The notes: generated by a model not told the origin, from the sequence alone. A stretch of 64,000 nt of DNA from JBNKFV01 sp050290265 (GCA_050290265.1 JBNKHI010000005.1:62001-126000), one strand, 5' to 3'; positions 34,632 to 44,182 are shown, counted from the stretch's first letter. Translations and numbers: made by a program.

Positions 34632-35594
34632 ATGGCTAAGAAACCTTTTGCATCCTCAGCGGATCTCGGCGAAAAAAAAGAAACTCTGGAAGTATTGGCG
34701 GAGGGTGTCTATGCCCTGACTGCGGAGGGTGACCCAAATGTTGGTGCTGTAGAGGGTGAAGACTTTGTGGTGGCGATTGAGGCCCGAGCTACGCCGCGAG
34801 CGGCTAGCGACTGGTTAGAGATGTTGCGTGAGCACACCGATAAGCCAATCAAGTATCTGGTATTAACTCACTATCACGCGGTGCGTGTTTTAGGTGCGTC
34901 TGCTTTTGGTGCTGAGTCGATCATTACCAGTGATGTCACGCAGCAGCTGATTGAAGAGCGCGGTATGCAGGATTGGGCCAGTGAGTATGGTCGTATGCCT
35001 CGTTTATTCCGTGAGCCTGATGGTATTCCTGGTCTTACCCGTCCTGATCTGGTGTTTAATGACCGAATGGAAATTCCTTTGGGCGGTGATCGCGGGAGCT
35101 TGATATTGGAGTTCTGTGGCCGTGGCCATACTGCTGGCGATATTGTTGCCTGGTTGCCTAAGCACAAAGTGCTTTTTGCCGGTGATTTGGTTGAAGCCAA
35201 AGCTGCGCTTTATACCGGTGATGCATTCCATTTTGATTGGTCTAGCGCTACGTTGGATAAAGTGAAAGCCTATGGTGCAGAAGTTCTTATTGGTGGTCGT
35301 GGTGCGGTTGCCCGCGGACGAGAAGAGGTAGATGCCGCTATTGAGCAAACGCGTGGTTTCCTGATCGGTATGATTGAAAAAGTGGGTGAAGTCCACAAAC
35401 GCGGAGGCACATTAAAAGAAGCATTTGAGCTTACCCGTGATCATTTGGCGCCAAAGTTTGGTATGTGGCCGATTTTTGAACATTGTTTGCCATTTGATGT
35501 TCAGCGCTTATGGGATGAATTTAATGGTGTGGATTGGCCCCGTATTTGGACCGCCGAGCGCGACCAGGAAGTATGGGATCAATTGCAAGATTAA
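34632..35594 (+). CDS. MBL-fold metallo-hydrolase-like protein
   Basis: 320-aa metallo-beta-lactamase-fold protein. Start chosen at ATG 34632 with AGGTG nine bases upstream; a GTG at 34620 adds four residues. The usual THxHxDH metal motif is changed to THYHAVRVLGASAF: the His pair is kept but Asp and the third His are replaced by Val and Arg. GRGHTAGD and FAGDLVE, the other metal segments, are normal. Relatives with the same HAVR sequence are familiar beside aromatic-degradation genes, so it is a family trait and not a local mutation. It may bind one metal or have a different activity. Divergent from the homogentisate operon. Confidence 0.75.
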   Translation: MAKKPFASSADLGEKKETLEVLAEGVYALTAEGDPNVGAVEGEDFVVAIEARATPRAASDWLEMLREHTDKPIKYLVLTHYHAVRVLGASAFGAESIITSDVTQQLIEERGMQDWASEYGRMPRLFREPDGIPGLTRPDLVFNDRMEIPLGGDRGSLILEFCGRGHTAGDIVAWLPKHKVLFAGDLVEAKAALYTGDAFHFDWSSATLDKVKAYGAEVLIGGRGAVARGREEVDAAIEQTRGFLIGMIEKVGEVHKRGGTLKEAFELTRDHLAPKFGMWPIFEHCLPFDVQRLWDEFNGVDWPRIWTAERDQEVWDQLQD

Positions 35595-35610
35595 ACGTTG
35601 ATCTAGATTT

Positions 35611-35642
35611 AAGCCGGCCATAATCATCCAGGCCGGCTTTTA
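35611..35642 (+). terminator. Terminator after the MBL gene
   Basis: Nine-bp perfect stem AAGCCGGCC / GGCCGGCTT, 11-nt loop, followed by TTT. Confidence 0.75.
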
Positions 35643-35841
35643 AGCAGCAGCTGACCCTGTCTGCGCCCTCATATTGTTCAATATAATTTATTCTCTTTTC
35701 GCTGTAATATGCTGCACTTGTTCCAGCGAGCTTTTAATTTACACGAGCGCCTGTTGCATTTTTGTTGTGCGGTTTAATTGCCGCTGGCACTTGTTATATT
35801 GAGATTGTGTGAAAAGTTTATTGATTTTGGGGTCGTGACAA

Positions 35842-36303
35842 ATGACTGAGAGTAAAGCGGGATCATTGTTACTGAATCAGTTTATTCCTTATCGGATGGT
35901 GAATTTAGCCAAACAAATTAGTGACTCGTTGTCGCAAATTTATTTGGAAGAGTTTGATATTACCGTGCCGGAGTGGAGAATACTGGCCCGGCTGGCAGAG
36001 CATGACCGCCAGAATGCCAAGTGTATCGGTACGGTGACATTTATGGATAAGTCACGAGTGTCCAGGGCGGTCAAGTTGTTGGATGAAAAAGGCTACTTGT
36101 TTAAAGAAAAAGATAGTCTGGATAATCGCGCGACCTATTTGATGCTGAGTGATTCCGGGGCTGAGCTATACCATAAAATAGCGCCGAAAGCGTTGGACTG
36201 GGAGGCTCAGCTGATCAGCGCGCTGGACATTAGTGAATATCGAGATCTTATGCGGATTATGGAGAAGCTGGATCAGCAGCTGAAGGTGATGGACGCCCAG
36301 TAG
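35842..36303 (+). CDS. MarR-family transcriptional regulator
   Basis: 153-aa regulator with the MarR winged helix: an N-terminal dimer helix, ITVPEWRILARLAEHD, the recognition helix around TFMDKSRVSRAVKLLDEKGYLF, the wing EKDSLDNRATYLMLSDSG, and a C-terminal dimer helix. Position next to the MBL gene and the homogentisate operon suggests it senses an aromatic acid and controls this cluster, as HmgR/HpaR-type regulators do. This is inference from context. Confidence 0.88.
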   Translation: MTESKAGSLLLNQFIPYRMVNLAKQISDSLSQIYLEEFDITVPEWRILARLAEHDRQNAKCIGTVTFMDKSRVSRAVKLLDEKGYLFKEKDSLDNRATYLMLSDSGAELYHKIAPKALDWEAQLISALDISEYRDLMRIMEKLDQQLKVMDAQ

Positions 36304-36317
36304 GCATAGTCCAGATT

Positions 36318-36737
36318 CTATGGGTGTTTTTGTAGTGCTTTTTTACGCATTAATTTTATTGGTCCAACGTCTGGGGTAAAGCCAAACATTTCGTAGTAAG
36401 GTACAAGTGGATCTACGCAATAGAGCTCAATATGACCGACGTTTTTGATTAAATCATCACCCAGTATCGCTTCCATTATCATACGACTAAGCCCGTCTTT
36501 ACGAGAATCTTCCGCTATTATCAGGTCATAAATGAAAGCTTTAAAAACCGAATCAGTGATGACTCGCACGTAACCTTTCAAGTTCTCATTCTCATCTATC
36601 AAGCCGACATTTAATGCCGAGCCTTTTACAACTTTATAGGTATCTTCAAGCGACCTACCTTTTGTCCACCACTCATTTTGATACAACGCATGTAATTGTT
36701 TAATTTGGTCATCGCTAAATTTATATATCAGTTTCAT
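36318..36737 (-). CDS. GNAT-family N-acetyltransferase
   Basis: 139-aa GCN5-related acetyltransferase. The acetyl-CoA site is seen as DLIIAEDSRKDGLSRMIMEAIL (motif A; a degenerate Q/RxxGxG/A as RKDGLS), followed by HIELYCVDPLVPYYEMFGF (motif B). The start has GAGAG upstream of ATG. Substrate is unknown. It converges with the MarR gene, whose stop is only 14 bp away, and borders the decayed region downstream of 36738. Confidence 0.8.
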   Translation of the reverse strand: MKLIYKFSDDQIKQLHALYQNEWWTKGRSLEDTYKVVKGSALNVGLIDENENLKGYVRVITDSVFKAFIYDLIIAEDSRKDGLSRMIMEAILGDDLIKNVGHIELYCVDPLVPYYEMFGFTPDVGPIKLMRKKALQKHP

Positions 36738-37739
36738 GATAGATCTCTCTCATCACTCCTTAATCGAAGCATGCTGTGCCCTAGATCTGACAGAGTATAA
36801 CAATGGAGCTGGCTTTCTAAATCCGGTGCCGAAACATCCTGATCAATCGCATTCGGCGGGGTACATGGGGTGTGCTTTTGGCGCGTACCAGGTTGTTTTC
36901 TGGCATGCTGGTAAGGCCGATTGTGAGGTGGCAACGCCAGGATCAACTTAATGTAAGTGCTTGCAGTACGCGTTTTGGCGGATGCACAGTCGTACTATTG
37001 GATTGTCGATCGTGGGGTTTATAAGGTCTATATTCTTGCTTTAACTGGTTATTTTTGTTGATTTTGTGGCACTAATGCGCGGAAAAAATGGATTCTGGCT
37101 AATTGTGTTCTAGGTTAGTTAGCTGCGATACTCTACGGTTAGGCTTATTCTTGACAATACCTTTATTGCAGGTAAACTGGTAATACCACTTTACCTGTGA
37201 GTCCAATATAAATATCGAAATAATAAACGATAAGATAGCGGAGCTTGAGGAAGAGCCTGAATCAATTCCAAAAGCCTGGTCGTATTCCTGATGGATTTTG
37301 ATGATTGTTAGGCTGAAAGCGCTATTGGCGATGAATTTGGTACGCCAATGTTTACGTTGAATCGTGCGGGTTAACTGCAAACCAACGGTTTGGACGCCGA
37401 CCTAACTTGTCAGGCTGCAAAAAGCGAGCGCTACAAGGTAACGCTTTTCGTGAATAACGTGCTCGATGAAAATTATTCACATAGCTATACGAATTTATAG
37501 TGAGCGCTTCCTAGGAATGCCTACGGTTGCCAAATGTTGGTCTCGCGGTGCTATGCGTTATGCGGGTGTTGTTGCGTCCTATTCCTTCTAGTTGGATGCA
37601 TGTGTAAACGTTATTAATTAAGTTAGGTCGGAGCTGCATTGATGATATCGCTTGCTAAACAGTGTCTGCGCTGCTCTGACCTTTTATTCTTTTTCTGAAA
37701 TTCGAAGTTAGATAGTTCGAAATAGTACAGGTATTTGCT
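36738..37739. other. 1-kb non-coding, decayed region before uxuA
   Basis: No intact gene. Short frames on both strands lack ribosome sites and family resemblance. It contains a TonB-receptor remnant (listed separately). Close to uxuA, TTCGAA occurs twice (37701-37706 and 37716-37721), possibly part of a regulator site. Confidence 0.5.
37321..37500 (+). pseudogene. C-terminal remnant of a TonB-dependent receptor
   Basis: Read in the frame ending at TAG 37498-37500, the last 20 or so residues are YKVTLFVNNVLDENYSHSY, the typical penultimate barrel strands of a TonB receptor. The same frame continues upstream but is broken by TAA at 37372 and TAG at 37309, and there is no start or plug domain. 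So this is a decayed fragment, not a gene. The rest of the receptor has been lost or is too diverged to see. It may once have served the uxuAB hexuronate system downstream. Confidence 0.6.
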
Positions 37740-38939
37740 ATGCGTGAATCGTGGCGTTGGTTTGGTCCCAATGACCCTGTGTCACTGGATGATATCCGTC
37801 AGACAGGTGCTACTGATATTGTGAGTGCTTTGCACAGTATTCCAGCTGGCGAAGTGTGGACCGAAGAAGCAATTTTAGCCCACAAACAACTTATAGAAGC
37901 GACGCCTGGTGGTTGTTCTCCGCTGGCATGGACCGTAGTAGAAAGTATTCCGGTGCATGAGTCTGTTAAACTGGGCAGGCCTGGTTGCGAAAAGTACATT
38001 GATAGCTGGATTGTATCGATGGAAAATCTCGCTAAGCACGGTATTAAAGTTATTTGTTACAACTTTATGCCTGTCATTGATTGGACGCGTACGAACCTCA
38101 AGTATCGGTTGCCCAGTGGGGCTTATACATTGCGTTTTGATCAAACAGAATTTTCTGCGTTTGATCTTTTTGTGTTAAAACGTGAAAACGCTAAAGCCGA
38201 TTATTCTGCTGATGAGTATTCGCAGGCCAAAAAGTATTTTGAGGCCATGACCGAAACGCAAATTCAAATACTGACTAATAACATTATTGCTGGTCTGCCA
38301 GGCAAAATGACAGACAGTTACAGCCTTGATACTTTTCGTGAAATGCTCGCACAATATCAACATATTGATGCGGCTGCTTTGCGCAAAAACCTGTACGCCT
38401 TTCTGGAAAAAGTATTACCAAAAGCTGAGCGTGCAGGAATTAATCTGGCTATTCACCCCGATGATCCGCCGCGTGCGATGTTTGGTTTGCCGCGCATTAT
38501 CTGTACGGCGGATGACTTGAATATTTTATTTGCTGACCAGCCTAGCGAAGCTAACGGTATTACCTTGTGCGTTGGGACGTACAGTAGTCGTCCGGATAAT
38601 GACCTGGTGGCGATGGCGGAACAGTTTGGACCTCGTATTTATTTCTCGCACCTGCGTGGTGTGAGTTTGGATAAAGATGATCCGCGCTCATTTCAGGAAG
38701 CCAGTCATCTCGATGGCGATGTGGATATGATTGGTGTGATAGAAAAACTGCTGCGCGAAGAAAAACGCCGGAAAGAATCCCAAGGCCAAACGAGTGATAT
38801 TTTTATTCGGCCGGATCATGGTCATCAAATGCTTGATGATATTAACCGTACTGCGAATCCTGGGTATACGGCCATTGGCCGACTGAAAGGGTTGGCGGAA
38901 GTACGTGGTGTGATTCGATCGGTACAACGCTTTATTTAG
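37740..38939 (+). CDS. uxuA: Mannonate dehydratase
   Basis: 399-aa enzyme that dehydrates D-mannonate to 2-keto-3-deoxygluconate in hexuronate breakdown. Typical sequence: MRESWRWFGPNDPVSLDDIRQTGATDIVSALHSIP with a conserved start, WTVVESIPVHE, CYNFMPVIDWTRT, LAIHPDDPPRAMFGLPRI, ISFSHLRG-like IYFSHLRGV, and IRPDHGHQM. Metal ligands are in the HPDDPP and DHGH segments. Begins after CAGG; uxuB follows 45 bp later in the same direction. Confidence 0.95.
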   Translation: MRESWRWFGPNDPVSLDDIRQTGATDIVSALHSIPAGEVWTEEAILAHKQLIEATPGGCSPLAWTVVESIPVHESVKLGRPGCEKYIDSWIVSMENLAKHGIKVICYNFMPVIDWTRTNLKYRLPSGAYTLRFDQTEFSAFDLFVLKRENAKADYSADEYSQAKKYFEAMTETQIQILTNNIIAGLPGKMTDSYSLDTFREMLAQYQHIDAAALRKNLYAFLEKVLPKAERAGINLAIHPDDPPRAMFGLPRIICTADDLNILFADQPSEANGITLCVGTYSSRPDNDLVAMAEQFGPRIYFSHLRGVSLDKDDPRSFQEASHLDGDVDMIGVIEKLLREEKRRKESQGQTSDIFIRPDHGHQMLDDINRTANPGYTAIGRLKGLAEVRGVIRSVQRFI

Positions 38940-38984
38940 CGAACCGGTATCTACCGTAAATTATTTGATAAAAGATTGTGAGTT

Positions 38985-40499
38985 ATGTCTGCAGTTACTC
39001 CCACTGTTACGCCTAATGTTACCCACGTAAACAGTCAGTATTATGTTAAAGGGTTACGTGCTGGCATTGTCCATATTGGTTTGGGTGCTTTTCACCGTGC
39101 TCACCAGGCTGTTTATGTGGAGAAATTTTTAAATCGACATTCTCAAATCGTTAATAAAAACATGGATGTCAGCGACGTATTGGCTTGGGGTATCTGTGCA
39201 GCCAATATCCGATCTAATCATGTGTTGGTAGATCAGCTTAATGCGCAACAGGGTAGCTATCATGTTGTGGAGTTTGAAAGTTCGAATGCGGCTACCGTAA
39301 GAGAGGTTAATGCGATCTCTAGGGCCATTTTTGCTGGGGAAAGCAAAGCAGAACTACTGGCAATAATGCAGCAGCCGGACATTCGAATTGTTACGTTAAC
39401 TGTGACAGAGAAAGGCTATTGTCTCAGTGCTGCAGAACAGCGTTTACGCTTGGAAGATCCTGCTATCCAAGCTGATATTGCCAACCCTGATACGCCGGTA
39501 ACTGTGCCTGGCTTGTTACTGGCTGCTTTACGTATGCGTCATGCACAAGGTATCGCGCCATTTACAATATTGTCCTGTGACAATATGCCCGAAAATGGGG
39601 ACCGCACGCGCCTGGCGGTTACTCAGCTGGCCGAGGCCCAGTGTCCAGAATTAGTTAGTTGGCTTAATAGCAGCGTCGCATTTCCAAACTCTATGGTTGA
39701 TCGTATCGTCCCTTCTATTGACGCTGAAGGGGTTTGCGCGTTGGAAAAACAATTTGGTTTTAAAGACAGTGCTGCACTGTCCTGTGAAAGTTTTACGCAG
39801 TGGGTAGTGGAAGATAACTTCCCGCTGGGGCGCCCTGATTGGGAAAATGATGGCGTACAAATGGTCGCTGACGTTCATCCATTTGAAACTATGAAATTAC
39901 GTTTATTAAATGGCAGCCATTCAATACTGGCATACCTTGGGTCACTTTGCGGCTGGGAAACGGTAGCAGAGGCTATTTGCAATGACAGTATGTCAGCACT
40001 TATTCGCCGTTATATGGAACAAACATTATCGACGTTGGATATGCCTTCCGGTGTTGATACTCACGCTTACATCGATGCTTTGCTGTATCGTTTTTCTAAT
40101 GACAGTCTTAATCATAAGCTCAGTCAAATTGCGATGGACGGATCACAAAAAATTCCACAGCGTTGGTTGCGCAGTGCTTTGTTACGTTTGGAGCAAGGCC
40201 TTTCTATAAAACTGATCGCTTTTGCCGTTGCCAGTTGGATGTGTTACGTCAAAGGCGTCGATCGTAACGGTCAGCAATATGTCGTATCGGATCCACTGGC
40301 AAATGAATATGCCGGTATCTACCAGTCAGGAAGTTCAGCAGAACAGATTGTTACGTCGCTGTTGGCATTACGAGATGTCTTTCCCGCTGCGTTAGCTGAC
40401 AATCAAATATTCTGCCTTCAGGTGCTTGCTGCTTTTAATGAACTCAATCATAGGAAGCCGTTGGCAGCGCTTGAATATTTGTTGCTGCAATTGGATTAA
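38985..40499 (+). CDS. uxuB: Fructuronate reductase (mannitol dehydrogenase family)
   Basis: 504-aa NAD-dependent polyol/uronate dehydrogenase of the UxuB/MtlD type, interconverting D-fructuronate and D-mannonate. Signatures: IVHIGLGAFHRAHQAVYVEKFL (Rossmann start), LTVTEKGYCL, SCDNMPENG, FPNSMVDRIVP, WVVEDNFPLGRPDWENDGVQMV, MKLRLLNGSHSILAYLG. With uxuA it gives the two steps from fructuronate to KDG. The glucuronate isomerase (uxaC) and KDG kinase are not in the window. The gene's 3' end overlaps a weak 6-bp hairpin (AGCCCG / CGGGCT) downstream. Confidence 0.92.
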   Translation: MSAVTPTVTPNVTHVNSQYYVKGLRAGIVHIGLGAFHRAHQAVYVEKFLNRHSQIVNKNMDVSDVLAWGICAANIRSNHVLVDQLNAQQGSYHVVEFESSNAATVREVNAISRAIFAGESKAELLAIMQQPDIRIVTLTVTEKGYCLSAAEQRLRLEDPAIQADIANPDTPVTVPGLLLAALRMRHAQGIAPFTILSCDNMPENGDRTRLAVTQLAEAQCPELVSWLNSSVAFPNSMVDRIVPSIDAEGVCALEKQFGFKDSAALSCESFTQWVVEDNFPLGRPDWENDGVQMVADVHPFETMKLRLLNGSHSILAYLGSLCGWETVAEAICNDSMSALIRRYMEQTLSTLDMPSGVDTHAYIDALLYRFSNDSLNHKLSQIAMDGSQKIPQRWLRSALLRLEQGLSIKLIAFAVASWMCYVKGVDRNGQQYVVSDPLANEYAGIYQSGSSAEQIVTSLLALRDVFPAALADNQIFCLQVLAAFNELNHRKPLAALEYLLLQLD

Positions 40500-40562
40500 G
40501 CCCGTAAATATCCAGAGATAGTCGGGCTGAACAAGCACGGCAGCGGTATTAACCAGTTGTTA

Positions 40563-41255
40563 TTACGTTTTATTTTTTATCATTTGTGGTGGCGCGACCA
40601 ATAAGCCTTCGGCTTTTAGAGTGGCCTGCATCTCGGCTTCTTTGGCAATTACCTTTTGTACTGACGGGCGTTGTTCCATCGCTTCAAAGTGTCGGGTGAA
40701 AGCGCTGAAGCGATCAGTGTCATAGTTGGCTCCTGCGACTCGCCAAAAGACCCAGTATAGATAGGCATCCATTGCGCTCCATTCGTCTCCATACCACCAC
40801 TGTTTTTCTTGCAGGCGTTTGTTGATCATATGAAAGTATTCGTCCATCGATTCACAGCCTTTTTCCCATACCGCCTGCATCGCTTCTGCTCCTGCGAAAA
40901 ACTGCGGCATCCGAATACGCGTTACGATAGGATGCAGCGTTGAAGAACAAAAACAGAGGTCAGACAGTTGTTGGTAGCGCGTCATTGCGTCGCCTTCAGG
41001 TAAAAGGCCGGCTTCTGGAAACGTATCATTTAAGTAGCTGATAATAATCGGGTTTTCTGTGATAGCAGTACCTTCACCAATCAAAAGTGGAACCTTGCCT
41101 TTGGGATTCAGCGCTAGATAGGCCGGTGACTTCTGTACGCCGCGCATAAAACGCACCAGTTCCAGGCGATAAGACTCGCCAATTTCTTCGAGTAATATCA
41201 TTGGAACCTTTGAGCAGCTGCCGGGCGCGGCATAAAGTACGATACTGTTAGTCAT
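40563..41255 (-). CDS. Glutathione S-transferase family protein
   Basis: 230-aa GST. GAGG before the ATG at 41255 decides the start; a longer frame from 41315 has no ribosome site. N-terminal thioredoxin fold (IVLYAAPGSCSKVPMILLEEIG, LNPKGKVPLLI, ITENPIIISYLNDTFPEAG) and helical C-terminal domain (WWYGDEWSAMDAYLYWVFWRV). The catalytic residue looks Ser/Cys-type. It faces away from a LysR gene, the usual layout for a regulated catabolic gene. Role likely in aromatic degradation or detoxification, not shown. Confidence 0.85.
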   Translation of the reverse strand: MTNSIVLYAAPGSCSKVPMILLEEIGESYRLELVRFMRGVQKSPAYLALNPKGKVPLLIGEGTAITENPIIISYLNDTFPEAGLLPEGDAMTRYQQLSDLCFCSSTLHPIVTRIRMPQFFAGAEAMQAVWEKGCESMDEYFHMINKRLQEKQWWYGDEWSAMDAYLYWVFWRVAGANYDTDRFSAFTRHFEAMEQRPSVQKVIAKEAEMQATLKAEGLLVAPPQMIKNKT

Positions 41256-41553
41256 AGTCGACCTCTTGTTCAATAGGATTGATTCATTGTGCGCTGAAAT
41301 GGTCTTTAAGTGCATTCAGGCGGATGTTTTAGTCTACCTGAATTAGGTTTTAACGGGTGTTGTCGGGGCATTTGAATAATCAATGGCAGGTATCGTTATT
41401 GTGGTTTTGGTTTCGACGCGTTTTGCTATTACATAGTGGGTATTGGGGCCTTTTGCCGGCGTGACCCAGGCTGAGCCTTGTCATGTTTGTGCCTTCAGCG
41501 CTAAATTTCGGTAAACTGGACGTTCGTTATAGCTAATTGAAGAATAAAAACTT

Positions 41554-42462
41554 ATGCGCTATCAGGGGTTGGATCTTAATCTGTTAAATGCACTGCAGGT
41601 GCTGCTGAAGCACCGCAGCGTAACGTTGGCGGCTGAAGAAATTCATTTGAGTCAATCTGCTATGAGTGGTGCGCTCAGCCGTTTGCGTGAGTATTTTGGT
41701 GATGATTTATTGATTCAGTGCGGTCGCAATATGGTGCCAACGGCCAAGGCGATGGAGTTGGCGGGGCCGTTGGATCAAGCGCTTGCGCTGATTCGTTCGA
41801 ATATCACCACGCCTGCAGTTTTTGACGCTGCTACCAGTGACCGGCGTTTTGTGATTGTCTGCACAGACTATGTTTACCACACGGTAATCGCTAAGGTGAT
41901 CGCAAATGCGACACTTGAAGCACCGCATCTGAATTTTGATTTCATGTACCCCAATATTGAAACCCAAGCACTGTTTGCCCAGGGCGAGGTTGATGTATTA
42001 GTCACTATTGAGCCTTATCAGCCCAAAGAAAACGTCGTATTACACCCGTTGTTTGACGATACTTATGCGGTAGCGTGCTGGAAGGATAACCCTGAGTGCC
42101 AGCAGGGAGTTGATGCCGAAACGTTTTCACGACTGTCTCATGTGGCCACAAAATTTGGTTCGAACCGGGCGCCAGAATACTCAGAAGTCTGCTTGAGAGA
42201 AGCTGGGATCAGTCGTCGTATTGTTATGAACGTAAATTCGTTTTCGGATTTGCCTGTCAGTCTTGTGGGGTCAACCCGGTTGGCCGTGATCCACCGTCGT
42301 TATGCAGAGTATTTCGCCAAGCTATTTCCTATTAGCGTACACGATTTGCCGTTTTCGCTGCCGGGTATCAAAGAAACGGCGGCAATCCATAAATCAAAAG
42401 TGAAAGATGCCGGCGTTAACTGGTTGTTGCAGCGAATACTGGCACACTCCGCAGAGCTGTAG
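41554..42462 (+). CDS. LysR-type transcriptional regulator
   Basis: 302-aa LTTR. The HTH is complete (LDLNLLNALQVLLKHRSVTLAAEEIHLSQSAMSGALSRLREYFGDDLLI), and the C-terminal effector domain is of the NodD/LinR-like kind (FVIVCTDYVYHTVIAKVIA, DVLVTIEPYQPKE, SRLSHVATKFG). Length is standard. Divergent from the GST gene and upstream of the VOC gene, so either or both may be targets. A strong terminator follows. Confidence 0.9.
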   Translation: MRYQGLDLNLLNALQVLLKHRSVTLAAEEIHLSQSAMSGALSRLREYFGDDLLIQCGRNMVPTAKAMELAGPLDQALALIRSNITTPAVFDAATSDRRFVIVCTDYVYHTVIAKVIANATLEAPHLNFDFMYPNIETQALFAQGEVDVLVTIEPYQPKENVVLHPLFDDTYAVACWKDNPECQQGVDAETFSRLSHVATKFGSNRAPEYSEVCLREAGISRRIVMNVNSFSDLPVSLVGSTRLAVIHRRYAEYFAKLFPISVHDLPFSLPGIKETAAIHKSKVKDAGVNWLLQRILAHSAEL

Positions 42463-42775
42463 TTATTAGTTTATGGCTAAATTTTTTATGATTTAGCGTA
42501 TTTTCCTATCTTTTCAGCACTGCTTCGTGGTGCTGGCTCATTTGTGTGTACCTTGCCTCGATGTTGCCAACCAGTCTGTAGATCCTCTGCCGTAATCAGG
42601 TATTGATCGCTTCAATACCTGATTACGGTTTTAACCGTTTTACTCATTGTGCTCGCAAATTTATCCTCTTCCTATTGCCGACAGCGTTGCGGAAACACTT
42701 GGTGCGCGCACTGCACTTTAAAATACACTAAATGAAAGATTCTATGAATTGTCAGTGTCTTAGAGGATTAATGAA
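42463..42775. other. 313-bp region between the LysR and VOC genes
   Basis: Contains the LysR terminator (42590-42632) and the upstream region of the VOC gene. No coding sequence. AGAGGATTAATGAA before the VOC ATG is a good ribosome site. Confidence 0.5.
42590..42632 (+). terminator. Strong hairpin terminator after the LysR gene
   Basis: Perfect 17-bp stem (CCGTAATCAGGTATTGA and its complement) with a 5-nt loop, followed by TTTT. Also contains a possible second small CGGTTTTAACCG hairpin. Confidence 0.75.
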
Positions 42776-43705
42776 ATGAATATTGTTGGATTGGACTCGT
42801 TGGTTTTTGGTGTTGATGATATTGAGGCTTGCTGCCAGTACTTAACTGACTATGGTCTTAAGGCTGTCGATGTTACTGCTGATGGTGGCTTTTTCCGCAG
42901 TACCGATGGTACGGGAATATTGGTGCGTGGACGTGACGATGAATCTTTGCCACCGGCATTGGCCACTGGCAGCATGTTGCGCAAAACTGTGTATGGTGTT
43001 GCGGATCAGGCTGTACTTGATCAAATAGCGGCGGAACTGGGTAAAGACCGTGAAGTCATCACTCTGGATGATGGTTCGTTAGAAGTGAACGATGACATGG
43101 GGTTTACTTTGGGTTTCCAAATTACTATTCGTGAGCCACTTGAGAATGGGGGCGAGCAAGTCAATGGTGCAGGCGCAGCAACAACGGCTGCTCGTGATGT
43201 GAATGCTCTTGGTTTTGATTGTGACAATGTGCCTGAACCACGCAGCTTGTCTCATGTGGTGTATTTTGTTCCTGACCAAGCTAAAGCCAAAGCATTTTAT
43301 ACCGATCGTTTAGGTTTCTATGTAGTGGATACTTTTGAGCACGTGGGTTCATTTATGCGTCCAGCGGGGACTAATGACCATCACTGCCTGTTCATGATCA
43401 ATACACCGCCACACATGCAAGGTTGTGAGCACTTTACTTTTCATATGGACGGTCCAACGGCTGTTATGCAGGCTGGTACAAACTTTAAAAACAAAGGCTA
43501 TGAATCATTTTGGGGTCCTGGTCGTCATATCTTCGGTTCTAACTGGTTCTGGTACTTCAATAGTCCATTTGGCTGCCATGTAGAGTACGATGCTGACATG
43601 GATTTGCATGATGAGAGTTGGGAAGCGCGTGTGGCACCGATCTCTGCTGATAACTCGCAGCTGTTTTTATTCCAGCCCCGTGACAAATGGATGCCAGGTG
43701 CATAG
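42776..43705 (+). CDS. VOC-family protein, extradiol-dioxygenase-like
   Basis: 309-aa protein made of two vicinal-oxygen-chelate domains, as in type I extradiol ring-cleavage dioxygenases (e.g. BphC). Metal ligands are visible in the C-terminal half: LSHVVYFV (His), NDHHCLFMIN (His) and CHVEYDADM (Glu), the two-His-one-Glu triad. The N-terminal half (LDSLVFGVDDIEACCQYLTDYGL) lacks ligands, as in that family. The predicted substrate is a catechol-type ring. AGAGGA supports the start. It lies between a LysR gene and a flavin monooxygenase, which fits an aromatic module. Confidence 0.75.
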   Translation: MNIVGLDSLVFGVDDIEACCQYLTDYGLKAVDVTADGGFFRSTDGTGILVRGRDDESLPPALATGSMLRKTVYGVADQAVLDQIAAELGKDREVITLDDGSLEVNDDMGFTLGFQITIREPLENGGEQVNGAGAATTAARDVNALGFDCDNVPEPRSLSHVVYFVPDQAKAKAFYTDRLGFYVVDTFEHVGSFMRPAGTNDHHCLFMINTPPHMQGCEHFTFHMDGPTAVMQAGTNFKNKGYESFWGPGRHIFGSNWFWYFNSPFGCHVEYDADMDLHDESWEARVAPISADNSQLFLFQPRDKWMPGA

Positions 43706-43764
43706 TTATTTACAGTGGTGGGTAAATAACGTTGATTAGGAAGTAGCGAATAAGAATGCTGAAT

Positions 43765-43796
43765 AAAAAAGGAGGCCCCAGTGGCCTCCTTTTTTT
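43765..43796 (+). terminator. Rho-independent terminator after the VOC gene
   Basis: Stem AAAAAAGGAGGCC / GGCCTCCTTTTTT with a 5-nt loop and 7 Ts. The A-tract makes it potentially bidirectional. Confidence 0.9.
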
Positions 43797-44096
43797 CGCG
43801 TGCTAAGTGATAGCCCTATCCACGTTGTTGAATATTAAAATATATAGCCTGTAAGAAAATGTGTTTTAAAAACAAAAAAATAAAGCGATTACATTGCAAG
43901 AAAGTATAAATGGAAAGGTCTTTTCAGGACACATTGGATGTGCGTGATGGGGTTGCCTTAATTTGGTAGCAGACAAGTGCTGTGCTGTGTAAGGGTTCTT
44001 TAAGACACCCCTTGGTCGAGAATTTATTGCTTATCTCTGACATGTCTAATGAAAACACACCATGTAGATATAAATGCTTAATGTTTTATTGGGTGG

Positions 44097-44129
44097 AAAA
44101 AACCGGCATAAGCATTCGCTAATGCCGGT
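44097..44129 (-). terminator. Terminator after the flavin monooxygenase
   Basis: Eight-bp stem ACCGGCAT / ATGCCGGT; on the minus strand followed by TTTTT. Confidence 0.75.
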
Positions 44130-44182
44130 AACATATTCCAGTAAGGTATGTTTAAGGGGGAGATATCTCGCAACGTATTACG

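Larger units (their letters stand above)
43706..44182. other. 477-bp gap between the VOC and flavin monooxygenase genes
   Basis: Convergent 3' ends. Holds the two terminators listed separately; between 43800 and 44095 no gene, repeat or RNA signature was seen. Confidence 0.6.

Noticed and set aside
36736..36951. 71-codon plus-strand open frame (MIDLSHHSLIEACC...)
   Set aside because: No ribosome site, no domain, lies at the edge of decayed DNA and overlaps the GNAT start.
37099..37380. 93-codon minus-strand frame across the TonB remnant
   Set aside because: Overlaps a better-supported receptor fragment on the plus strand and resembles nothing.
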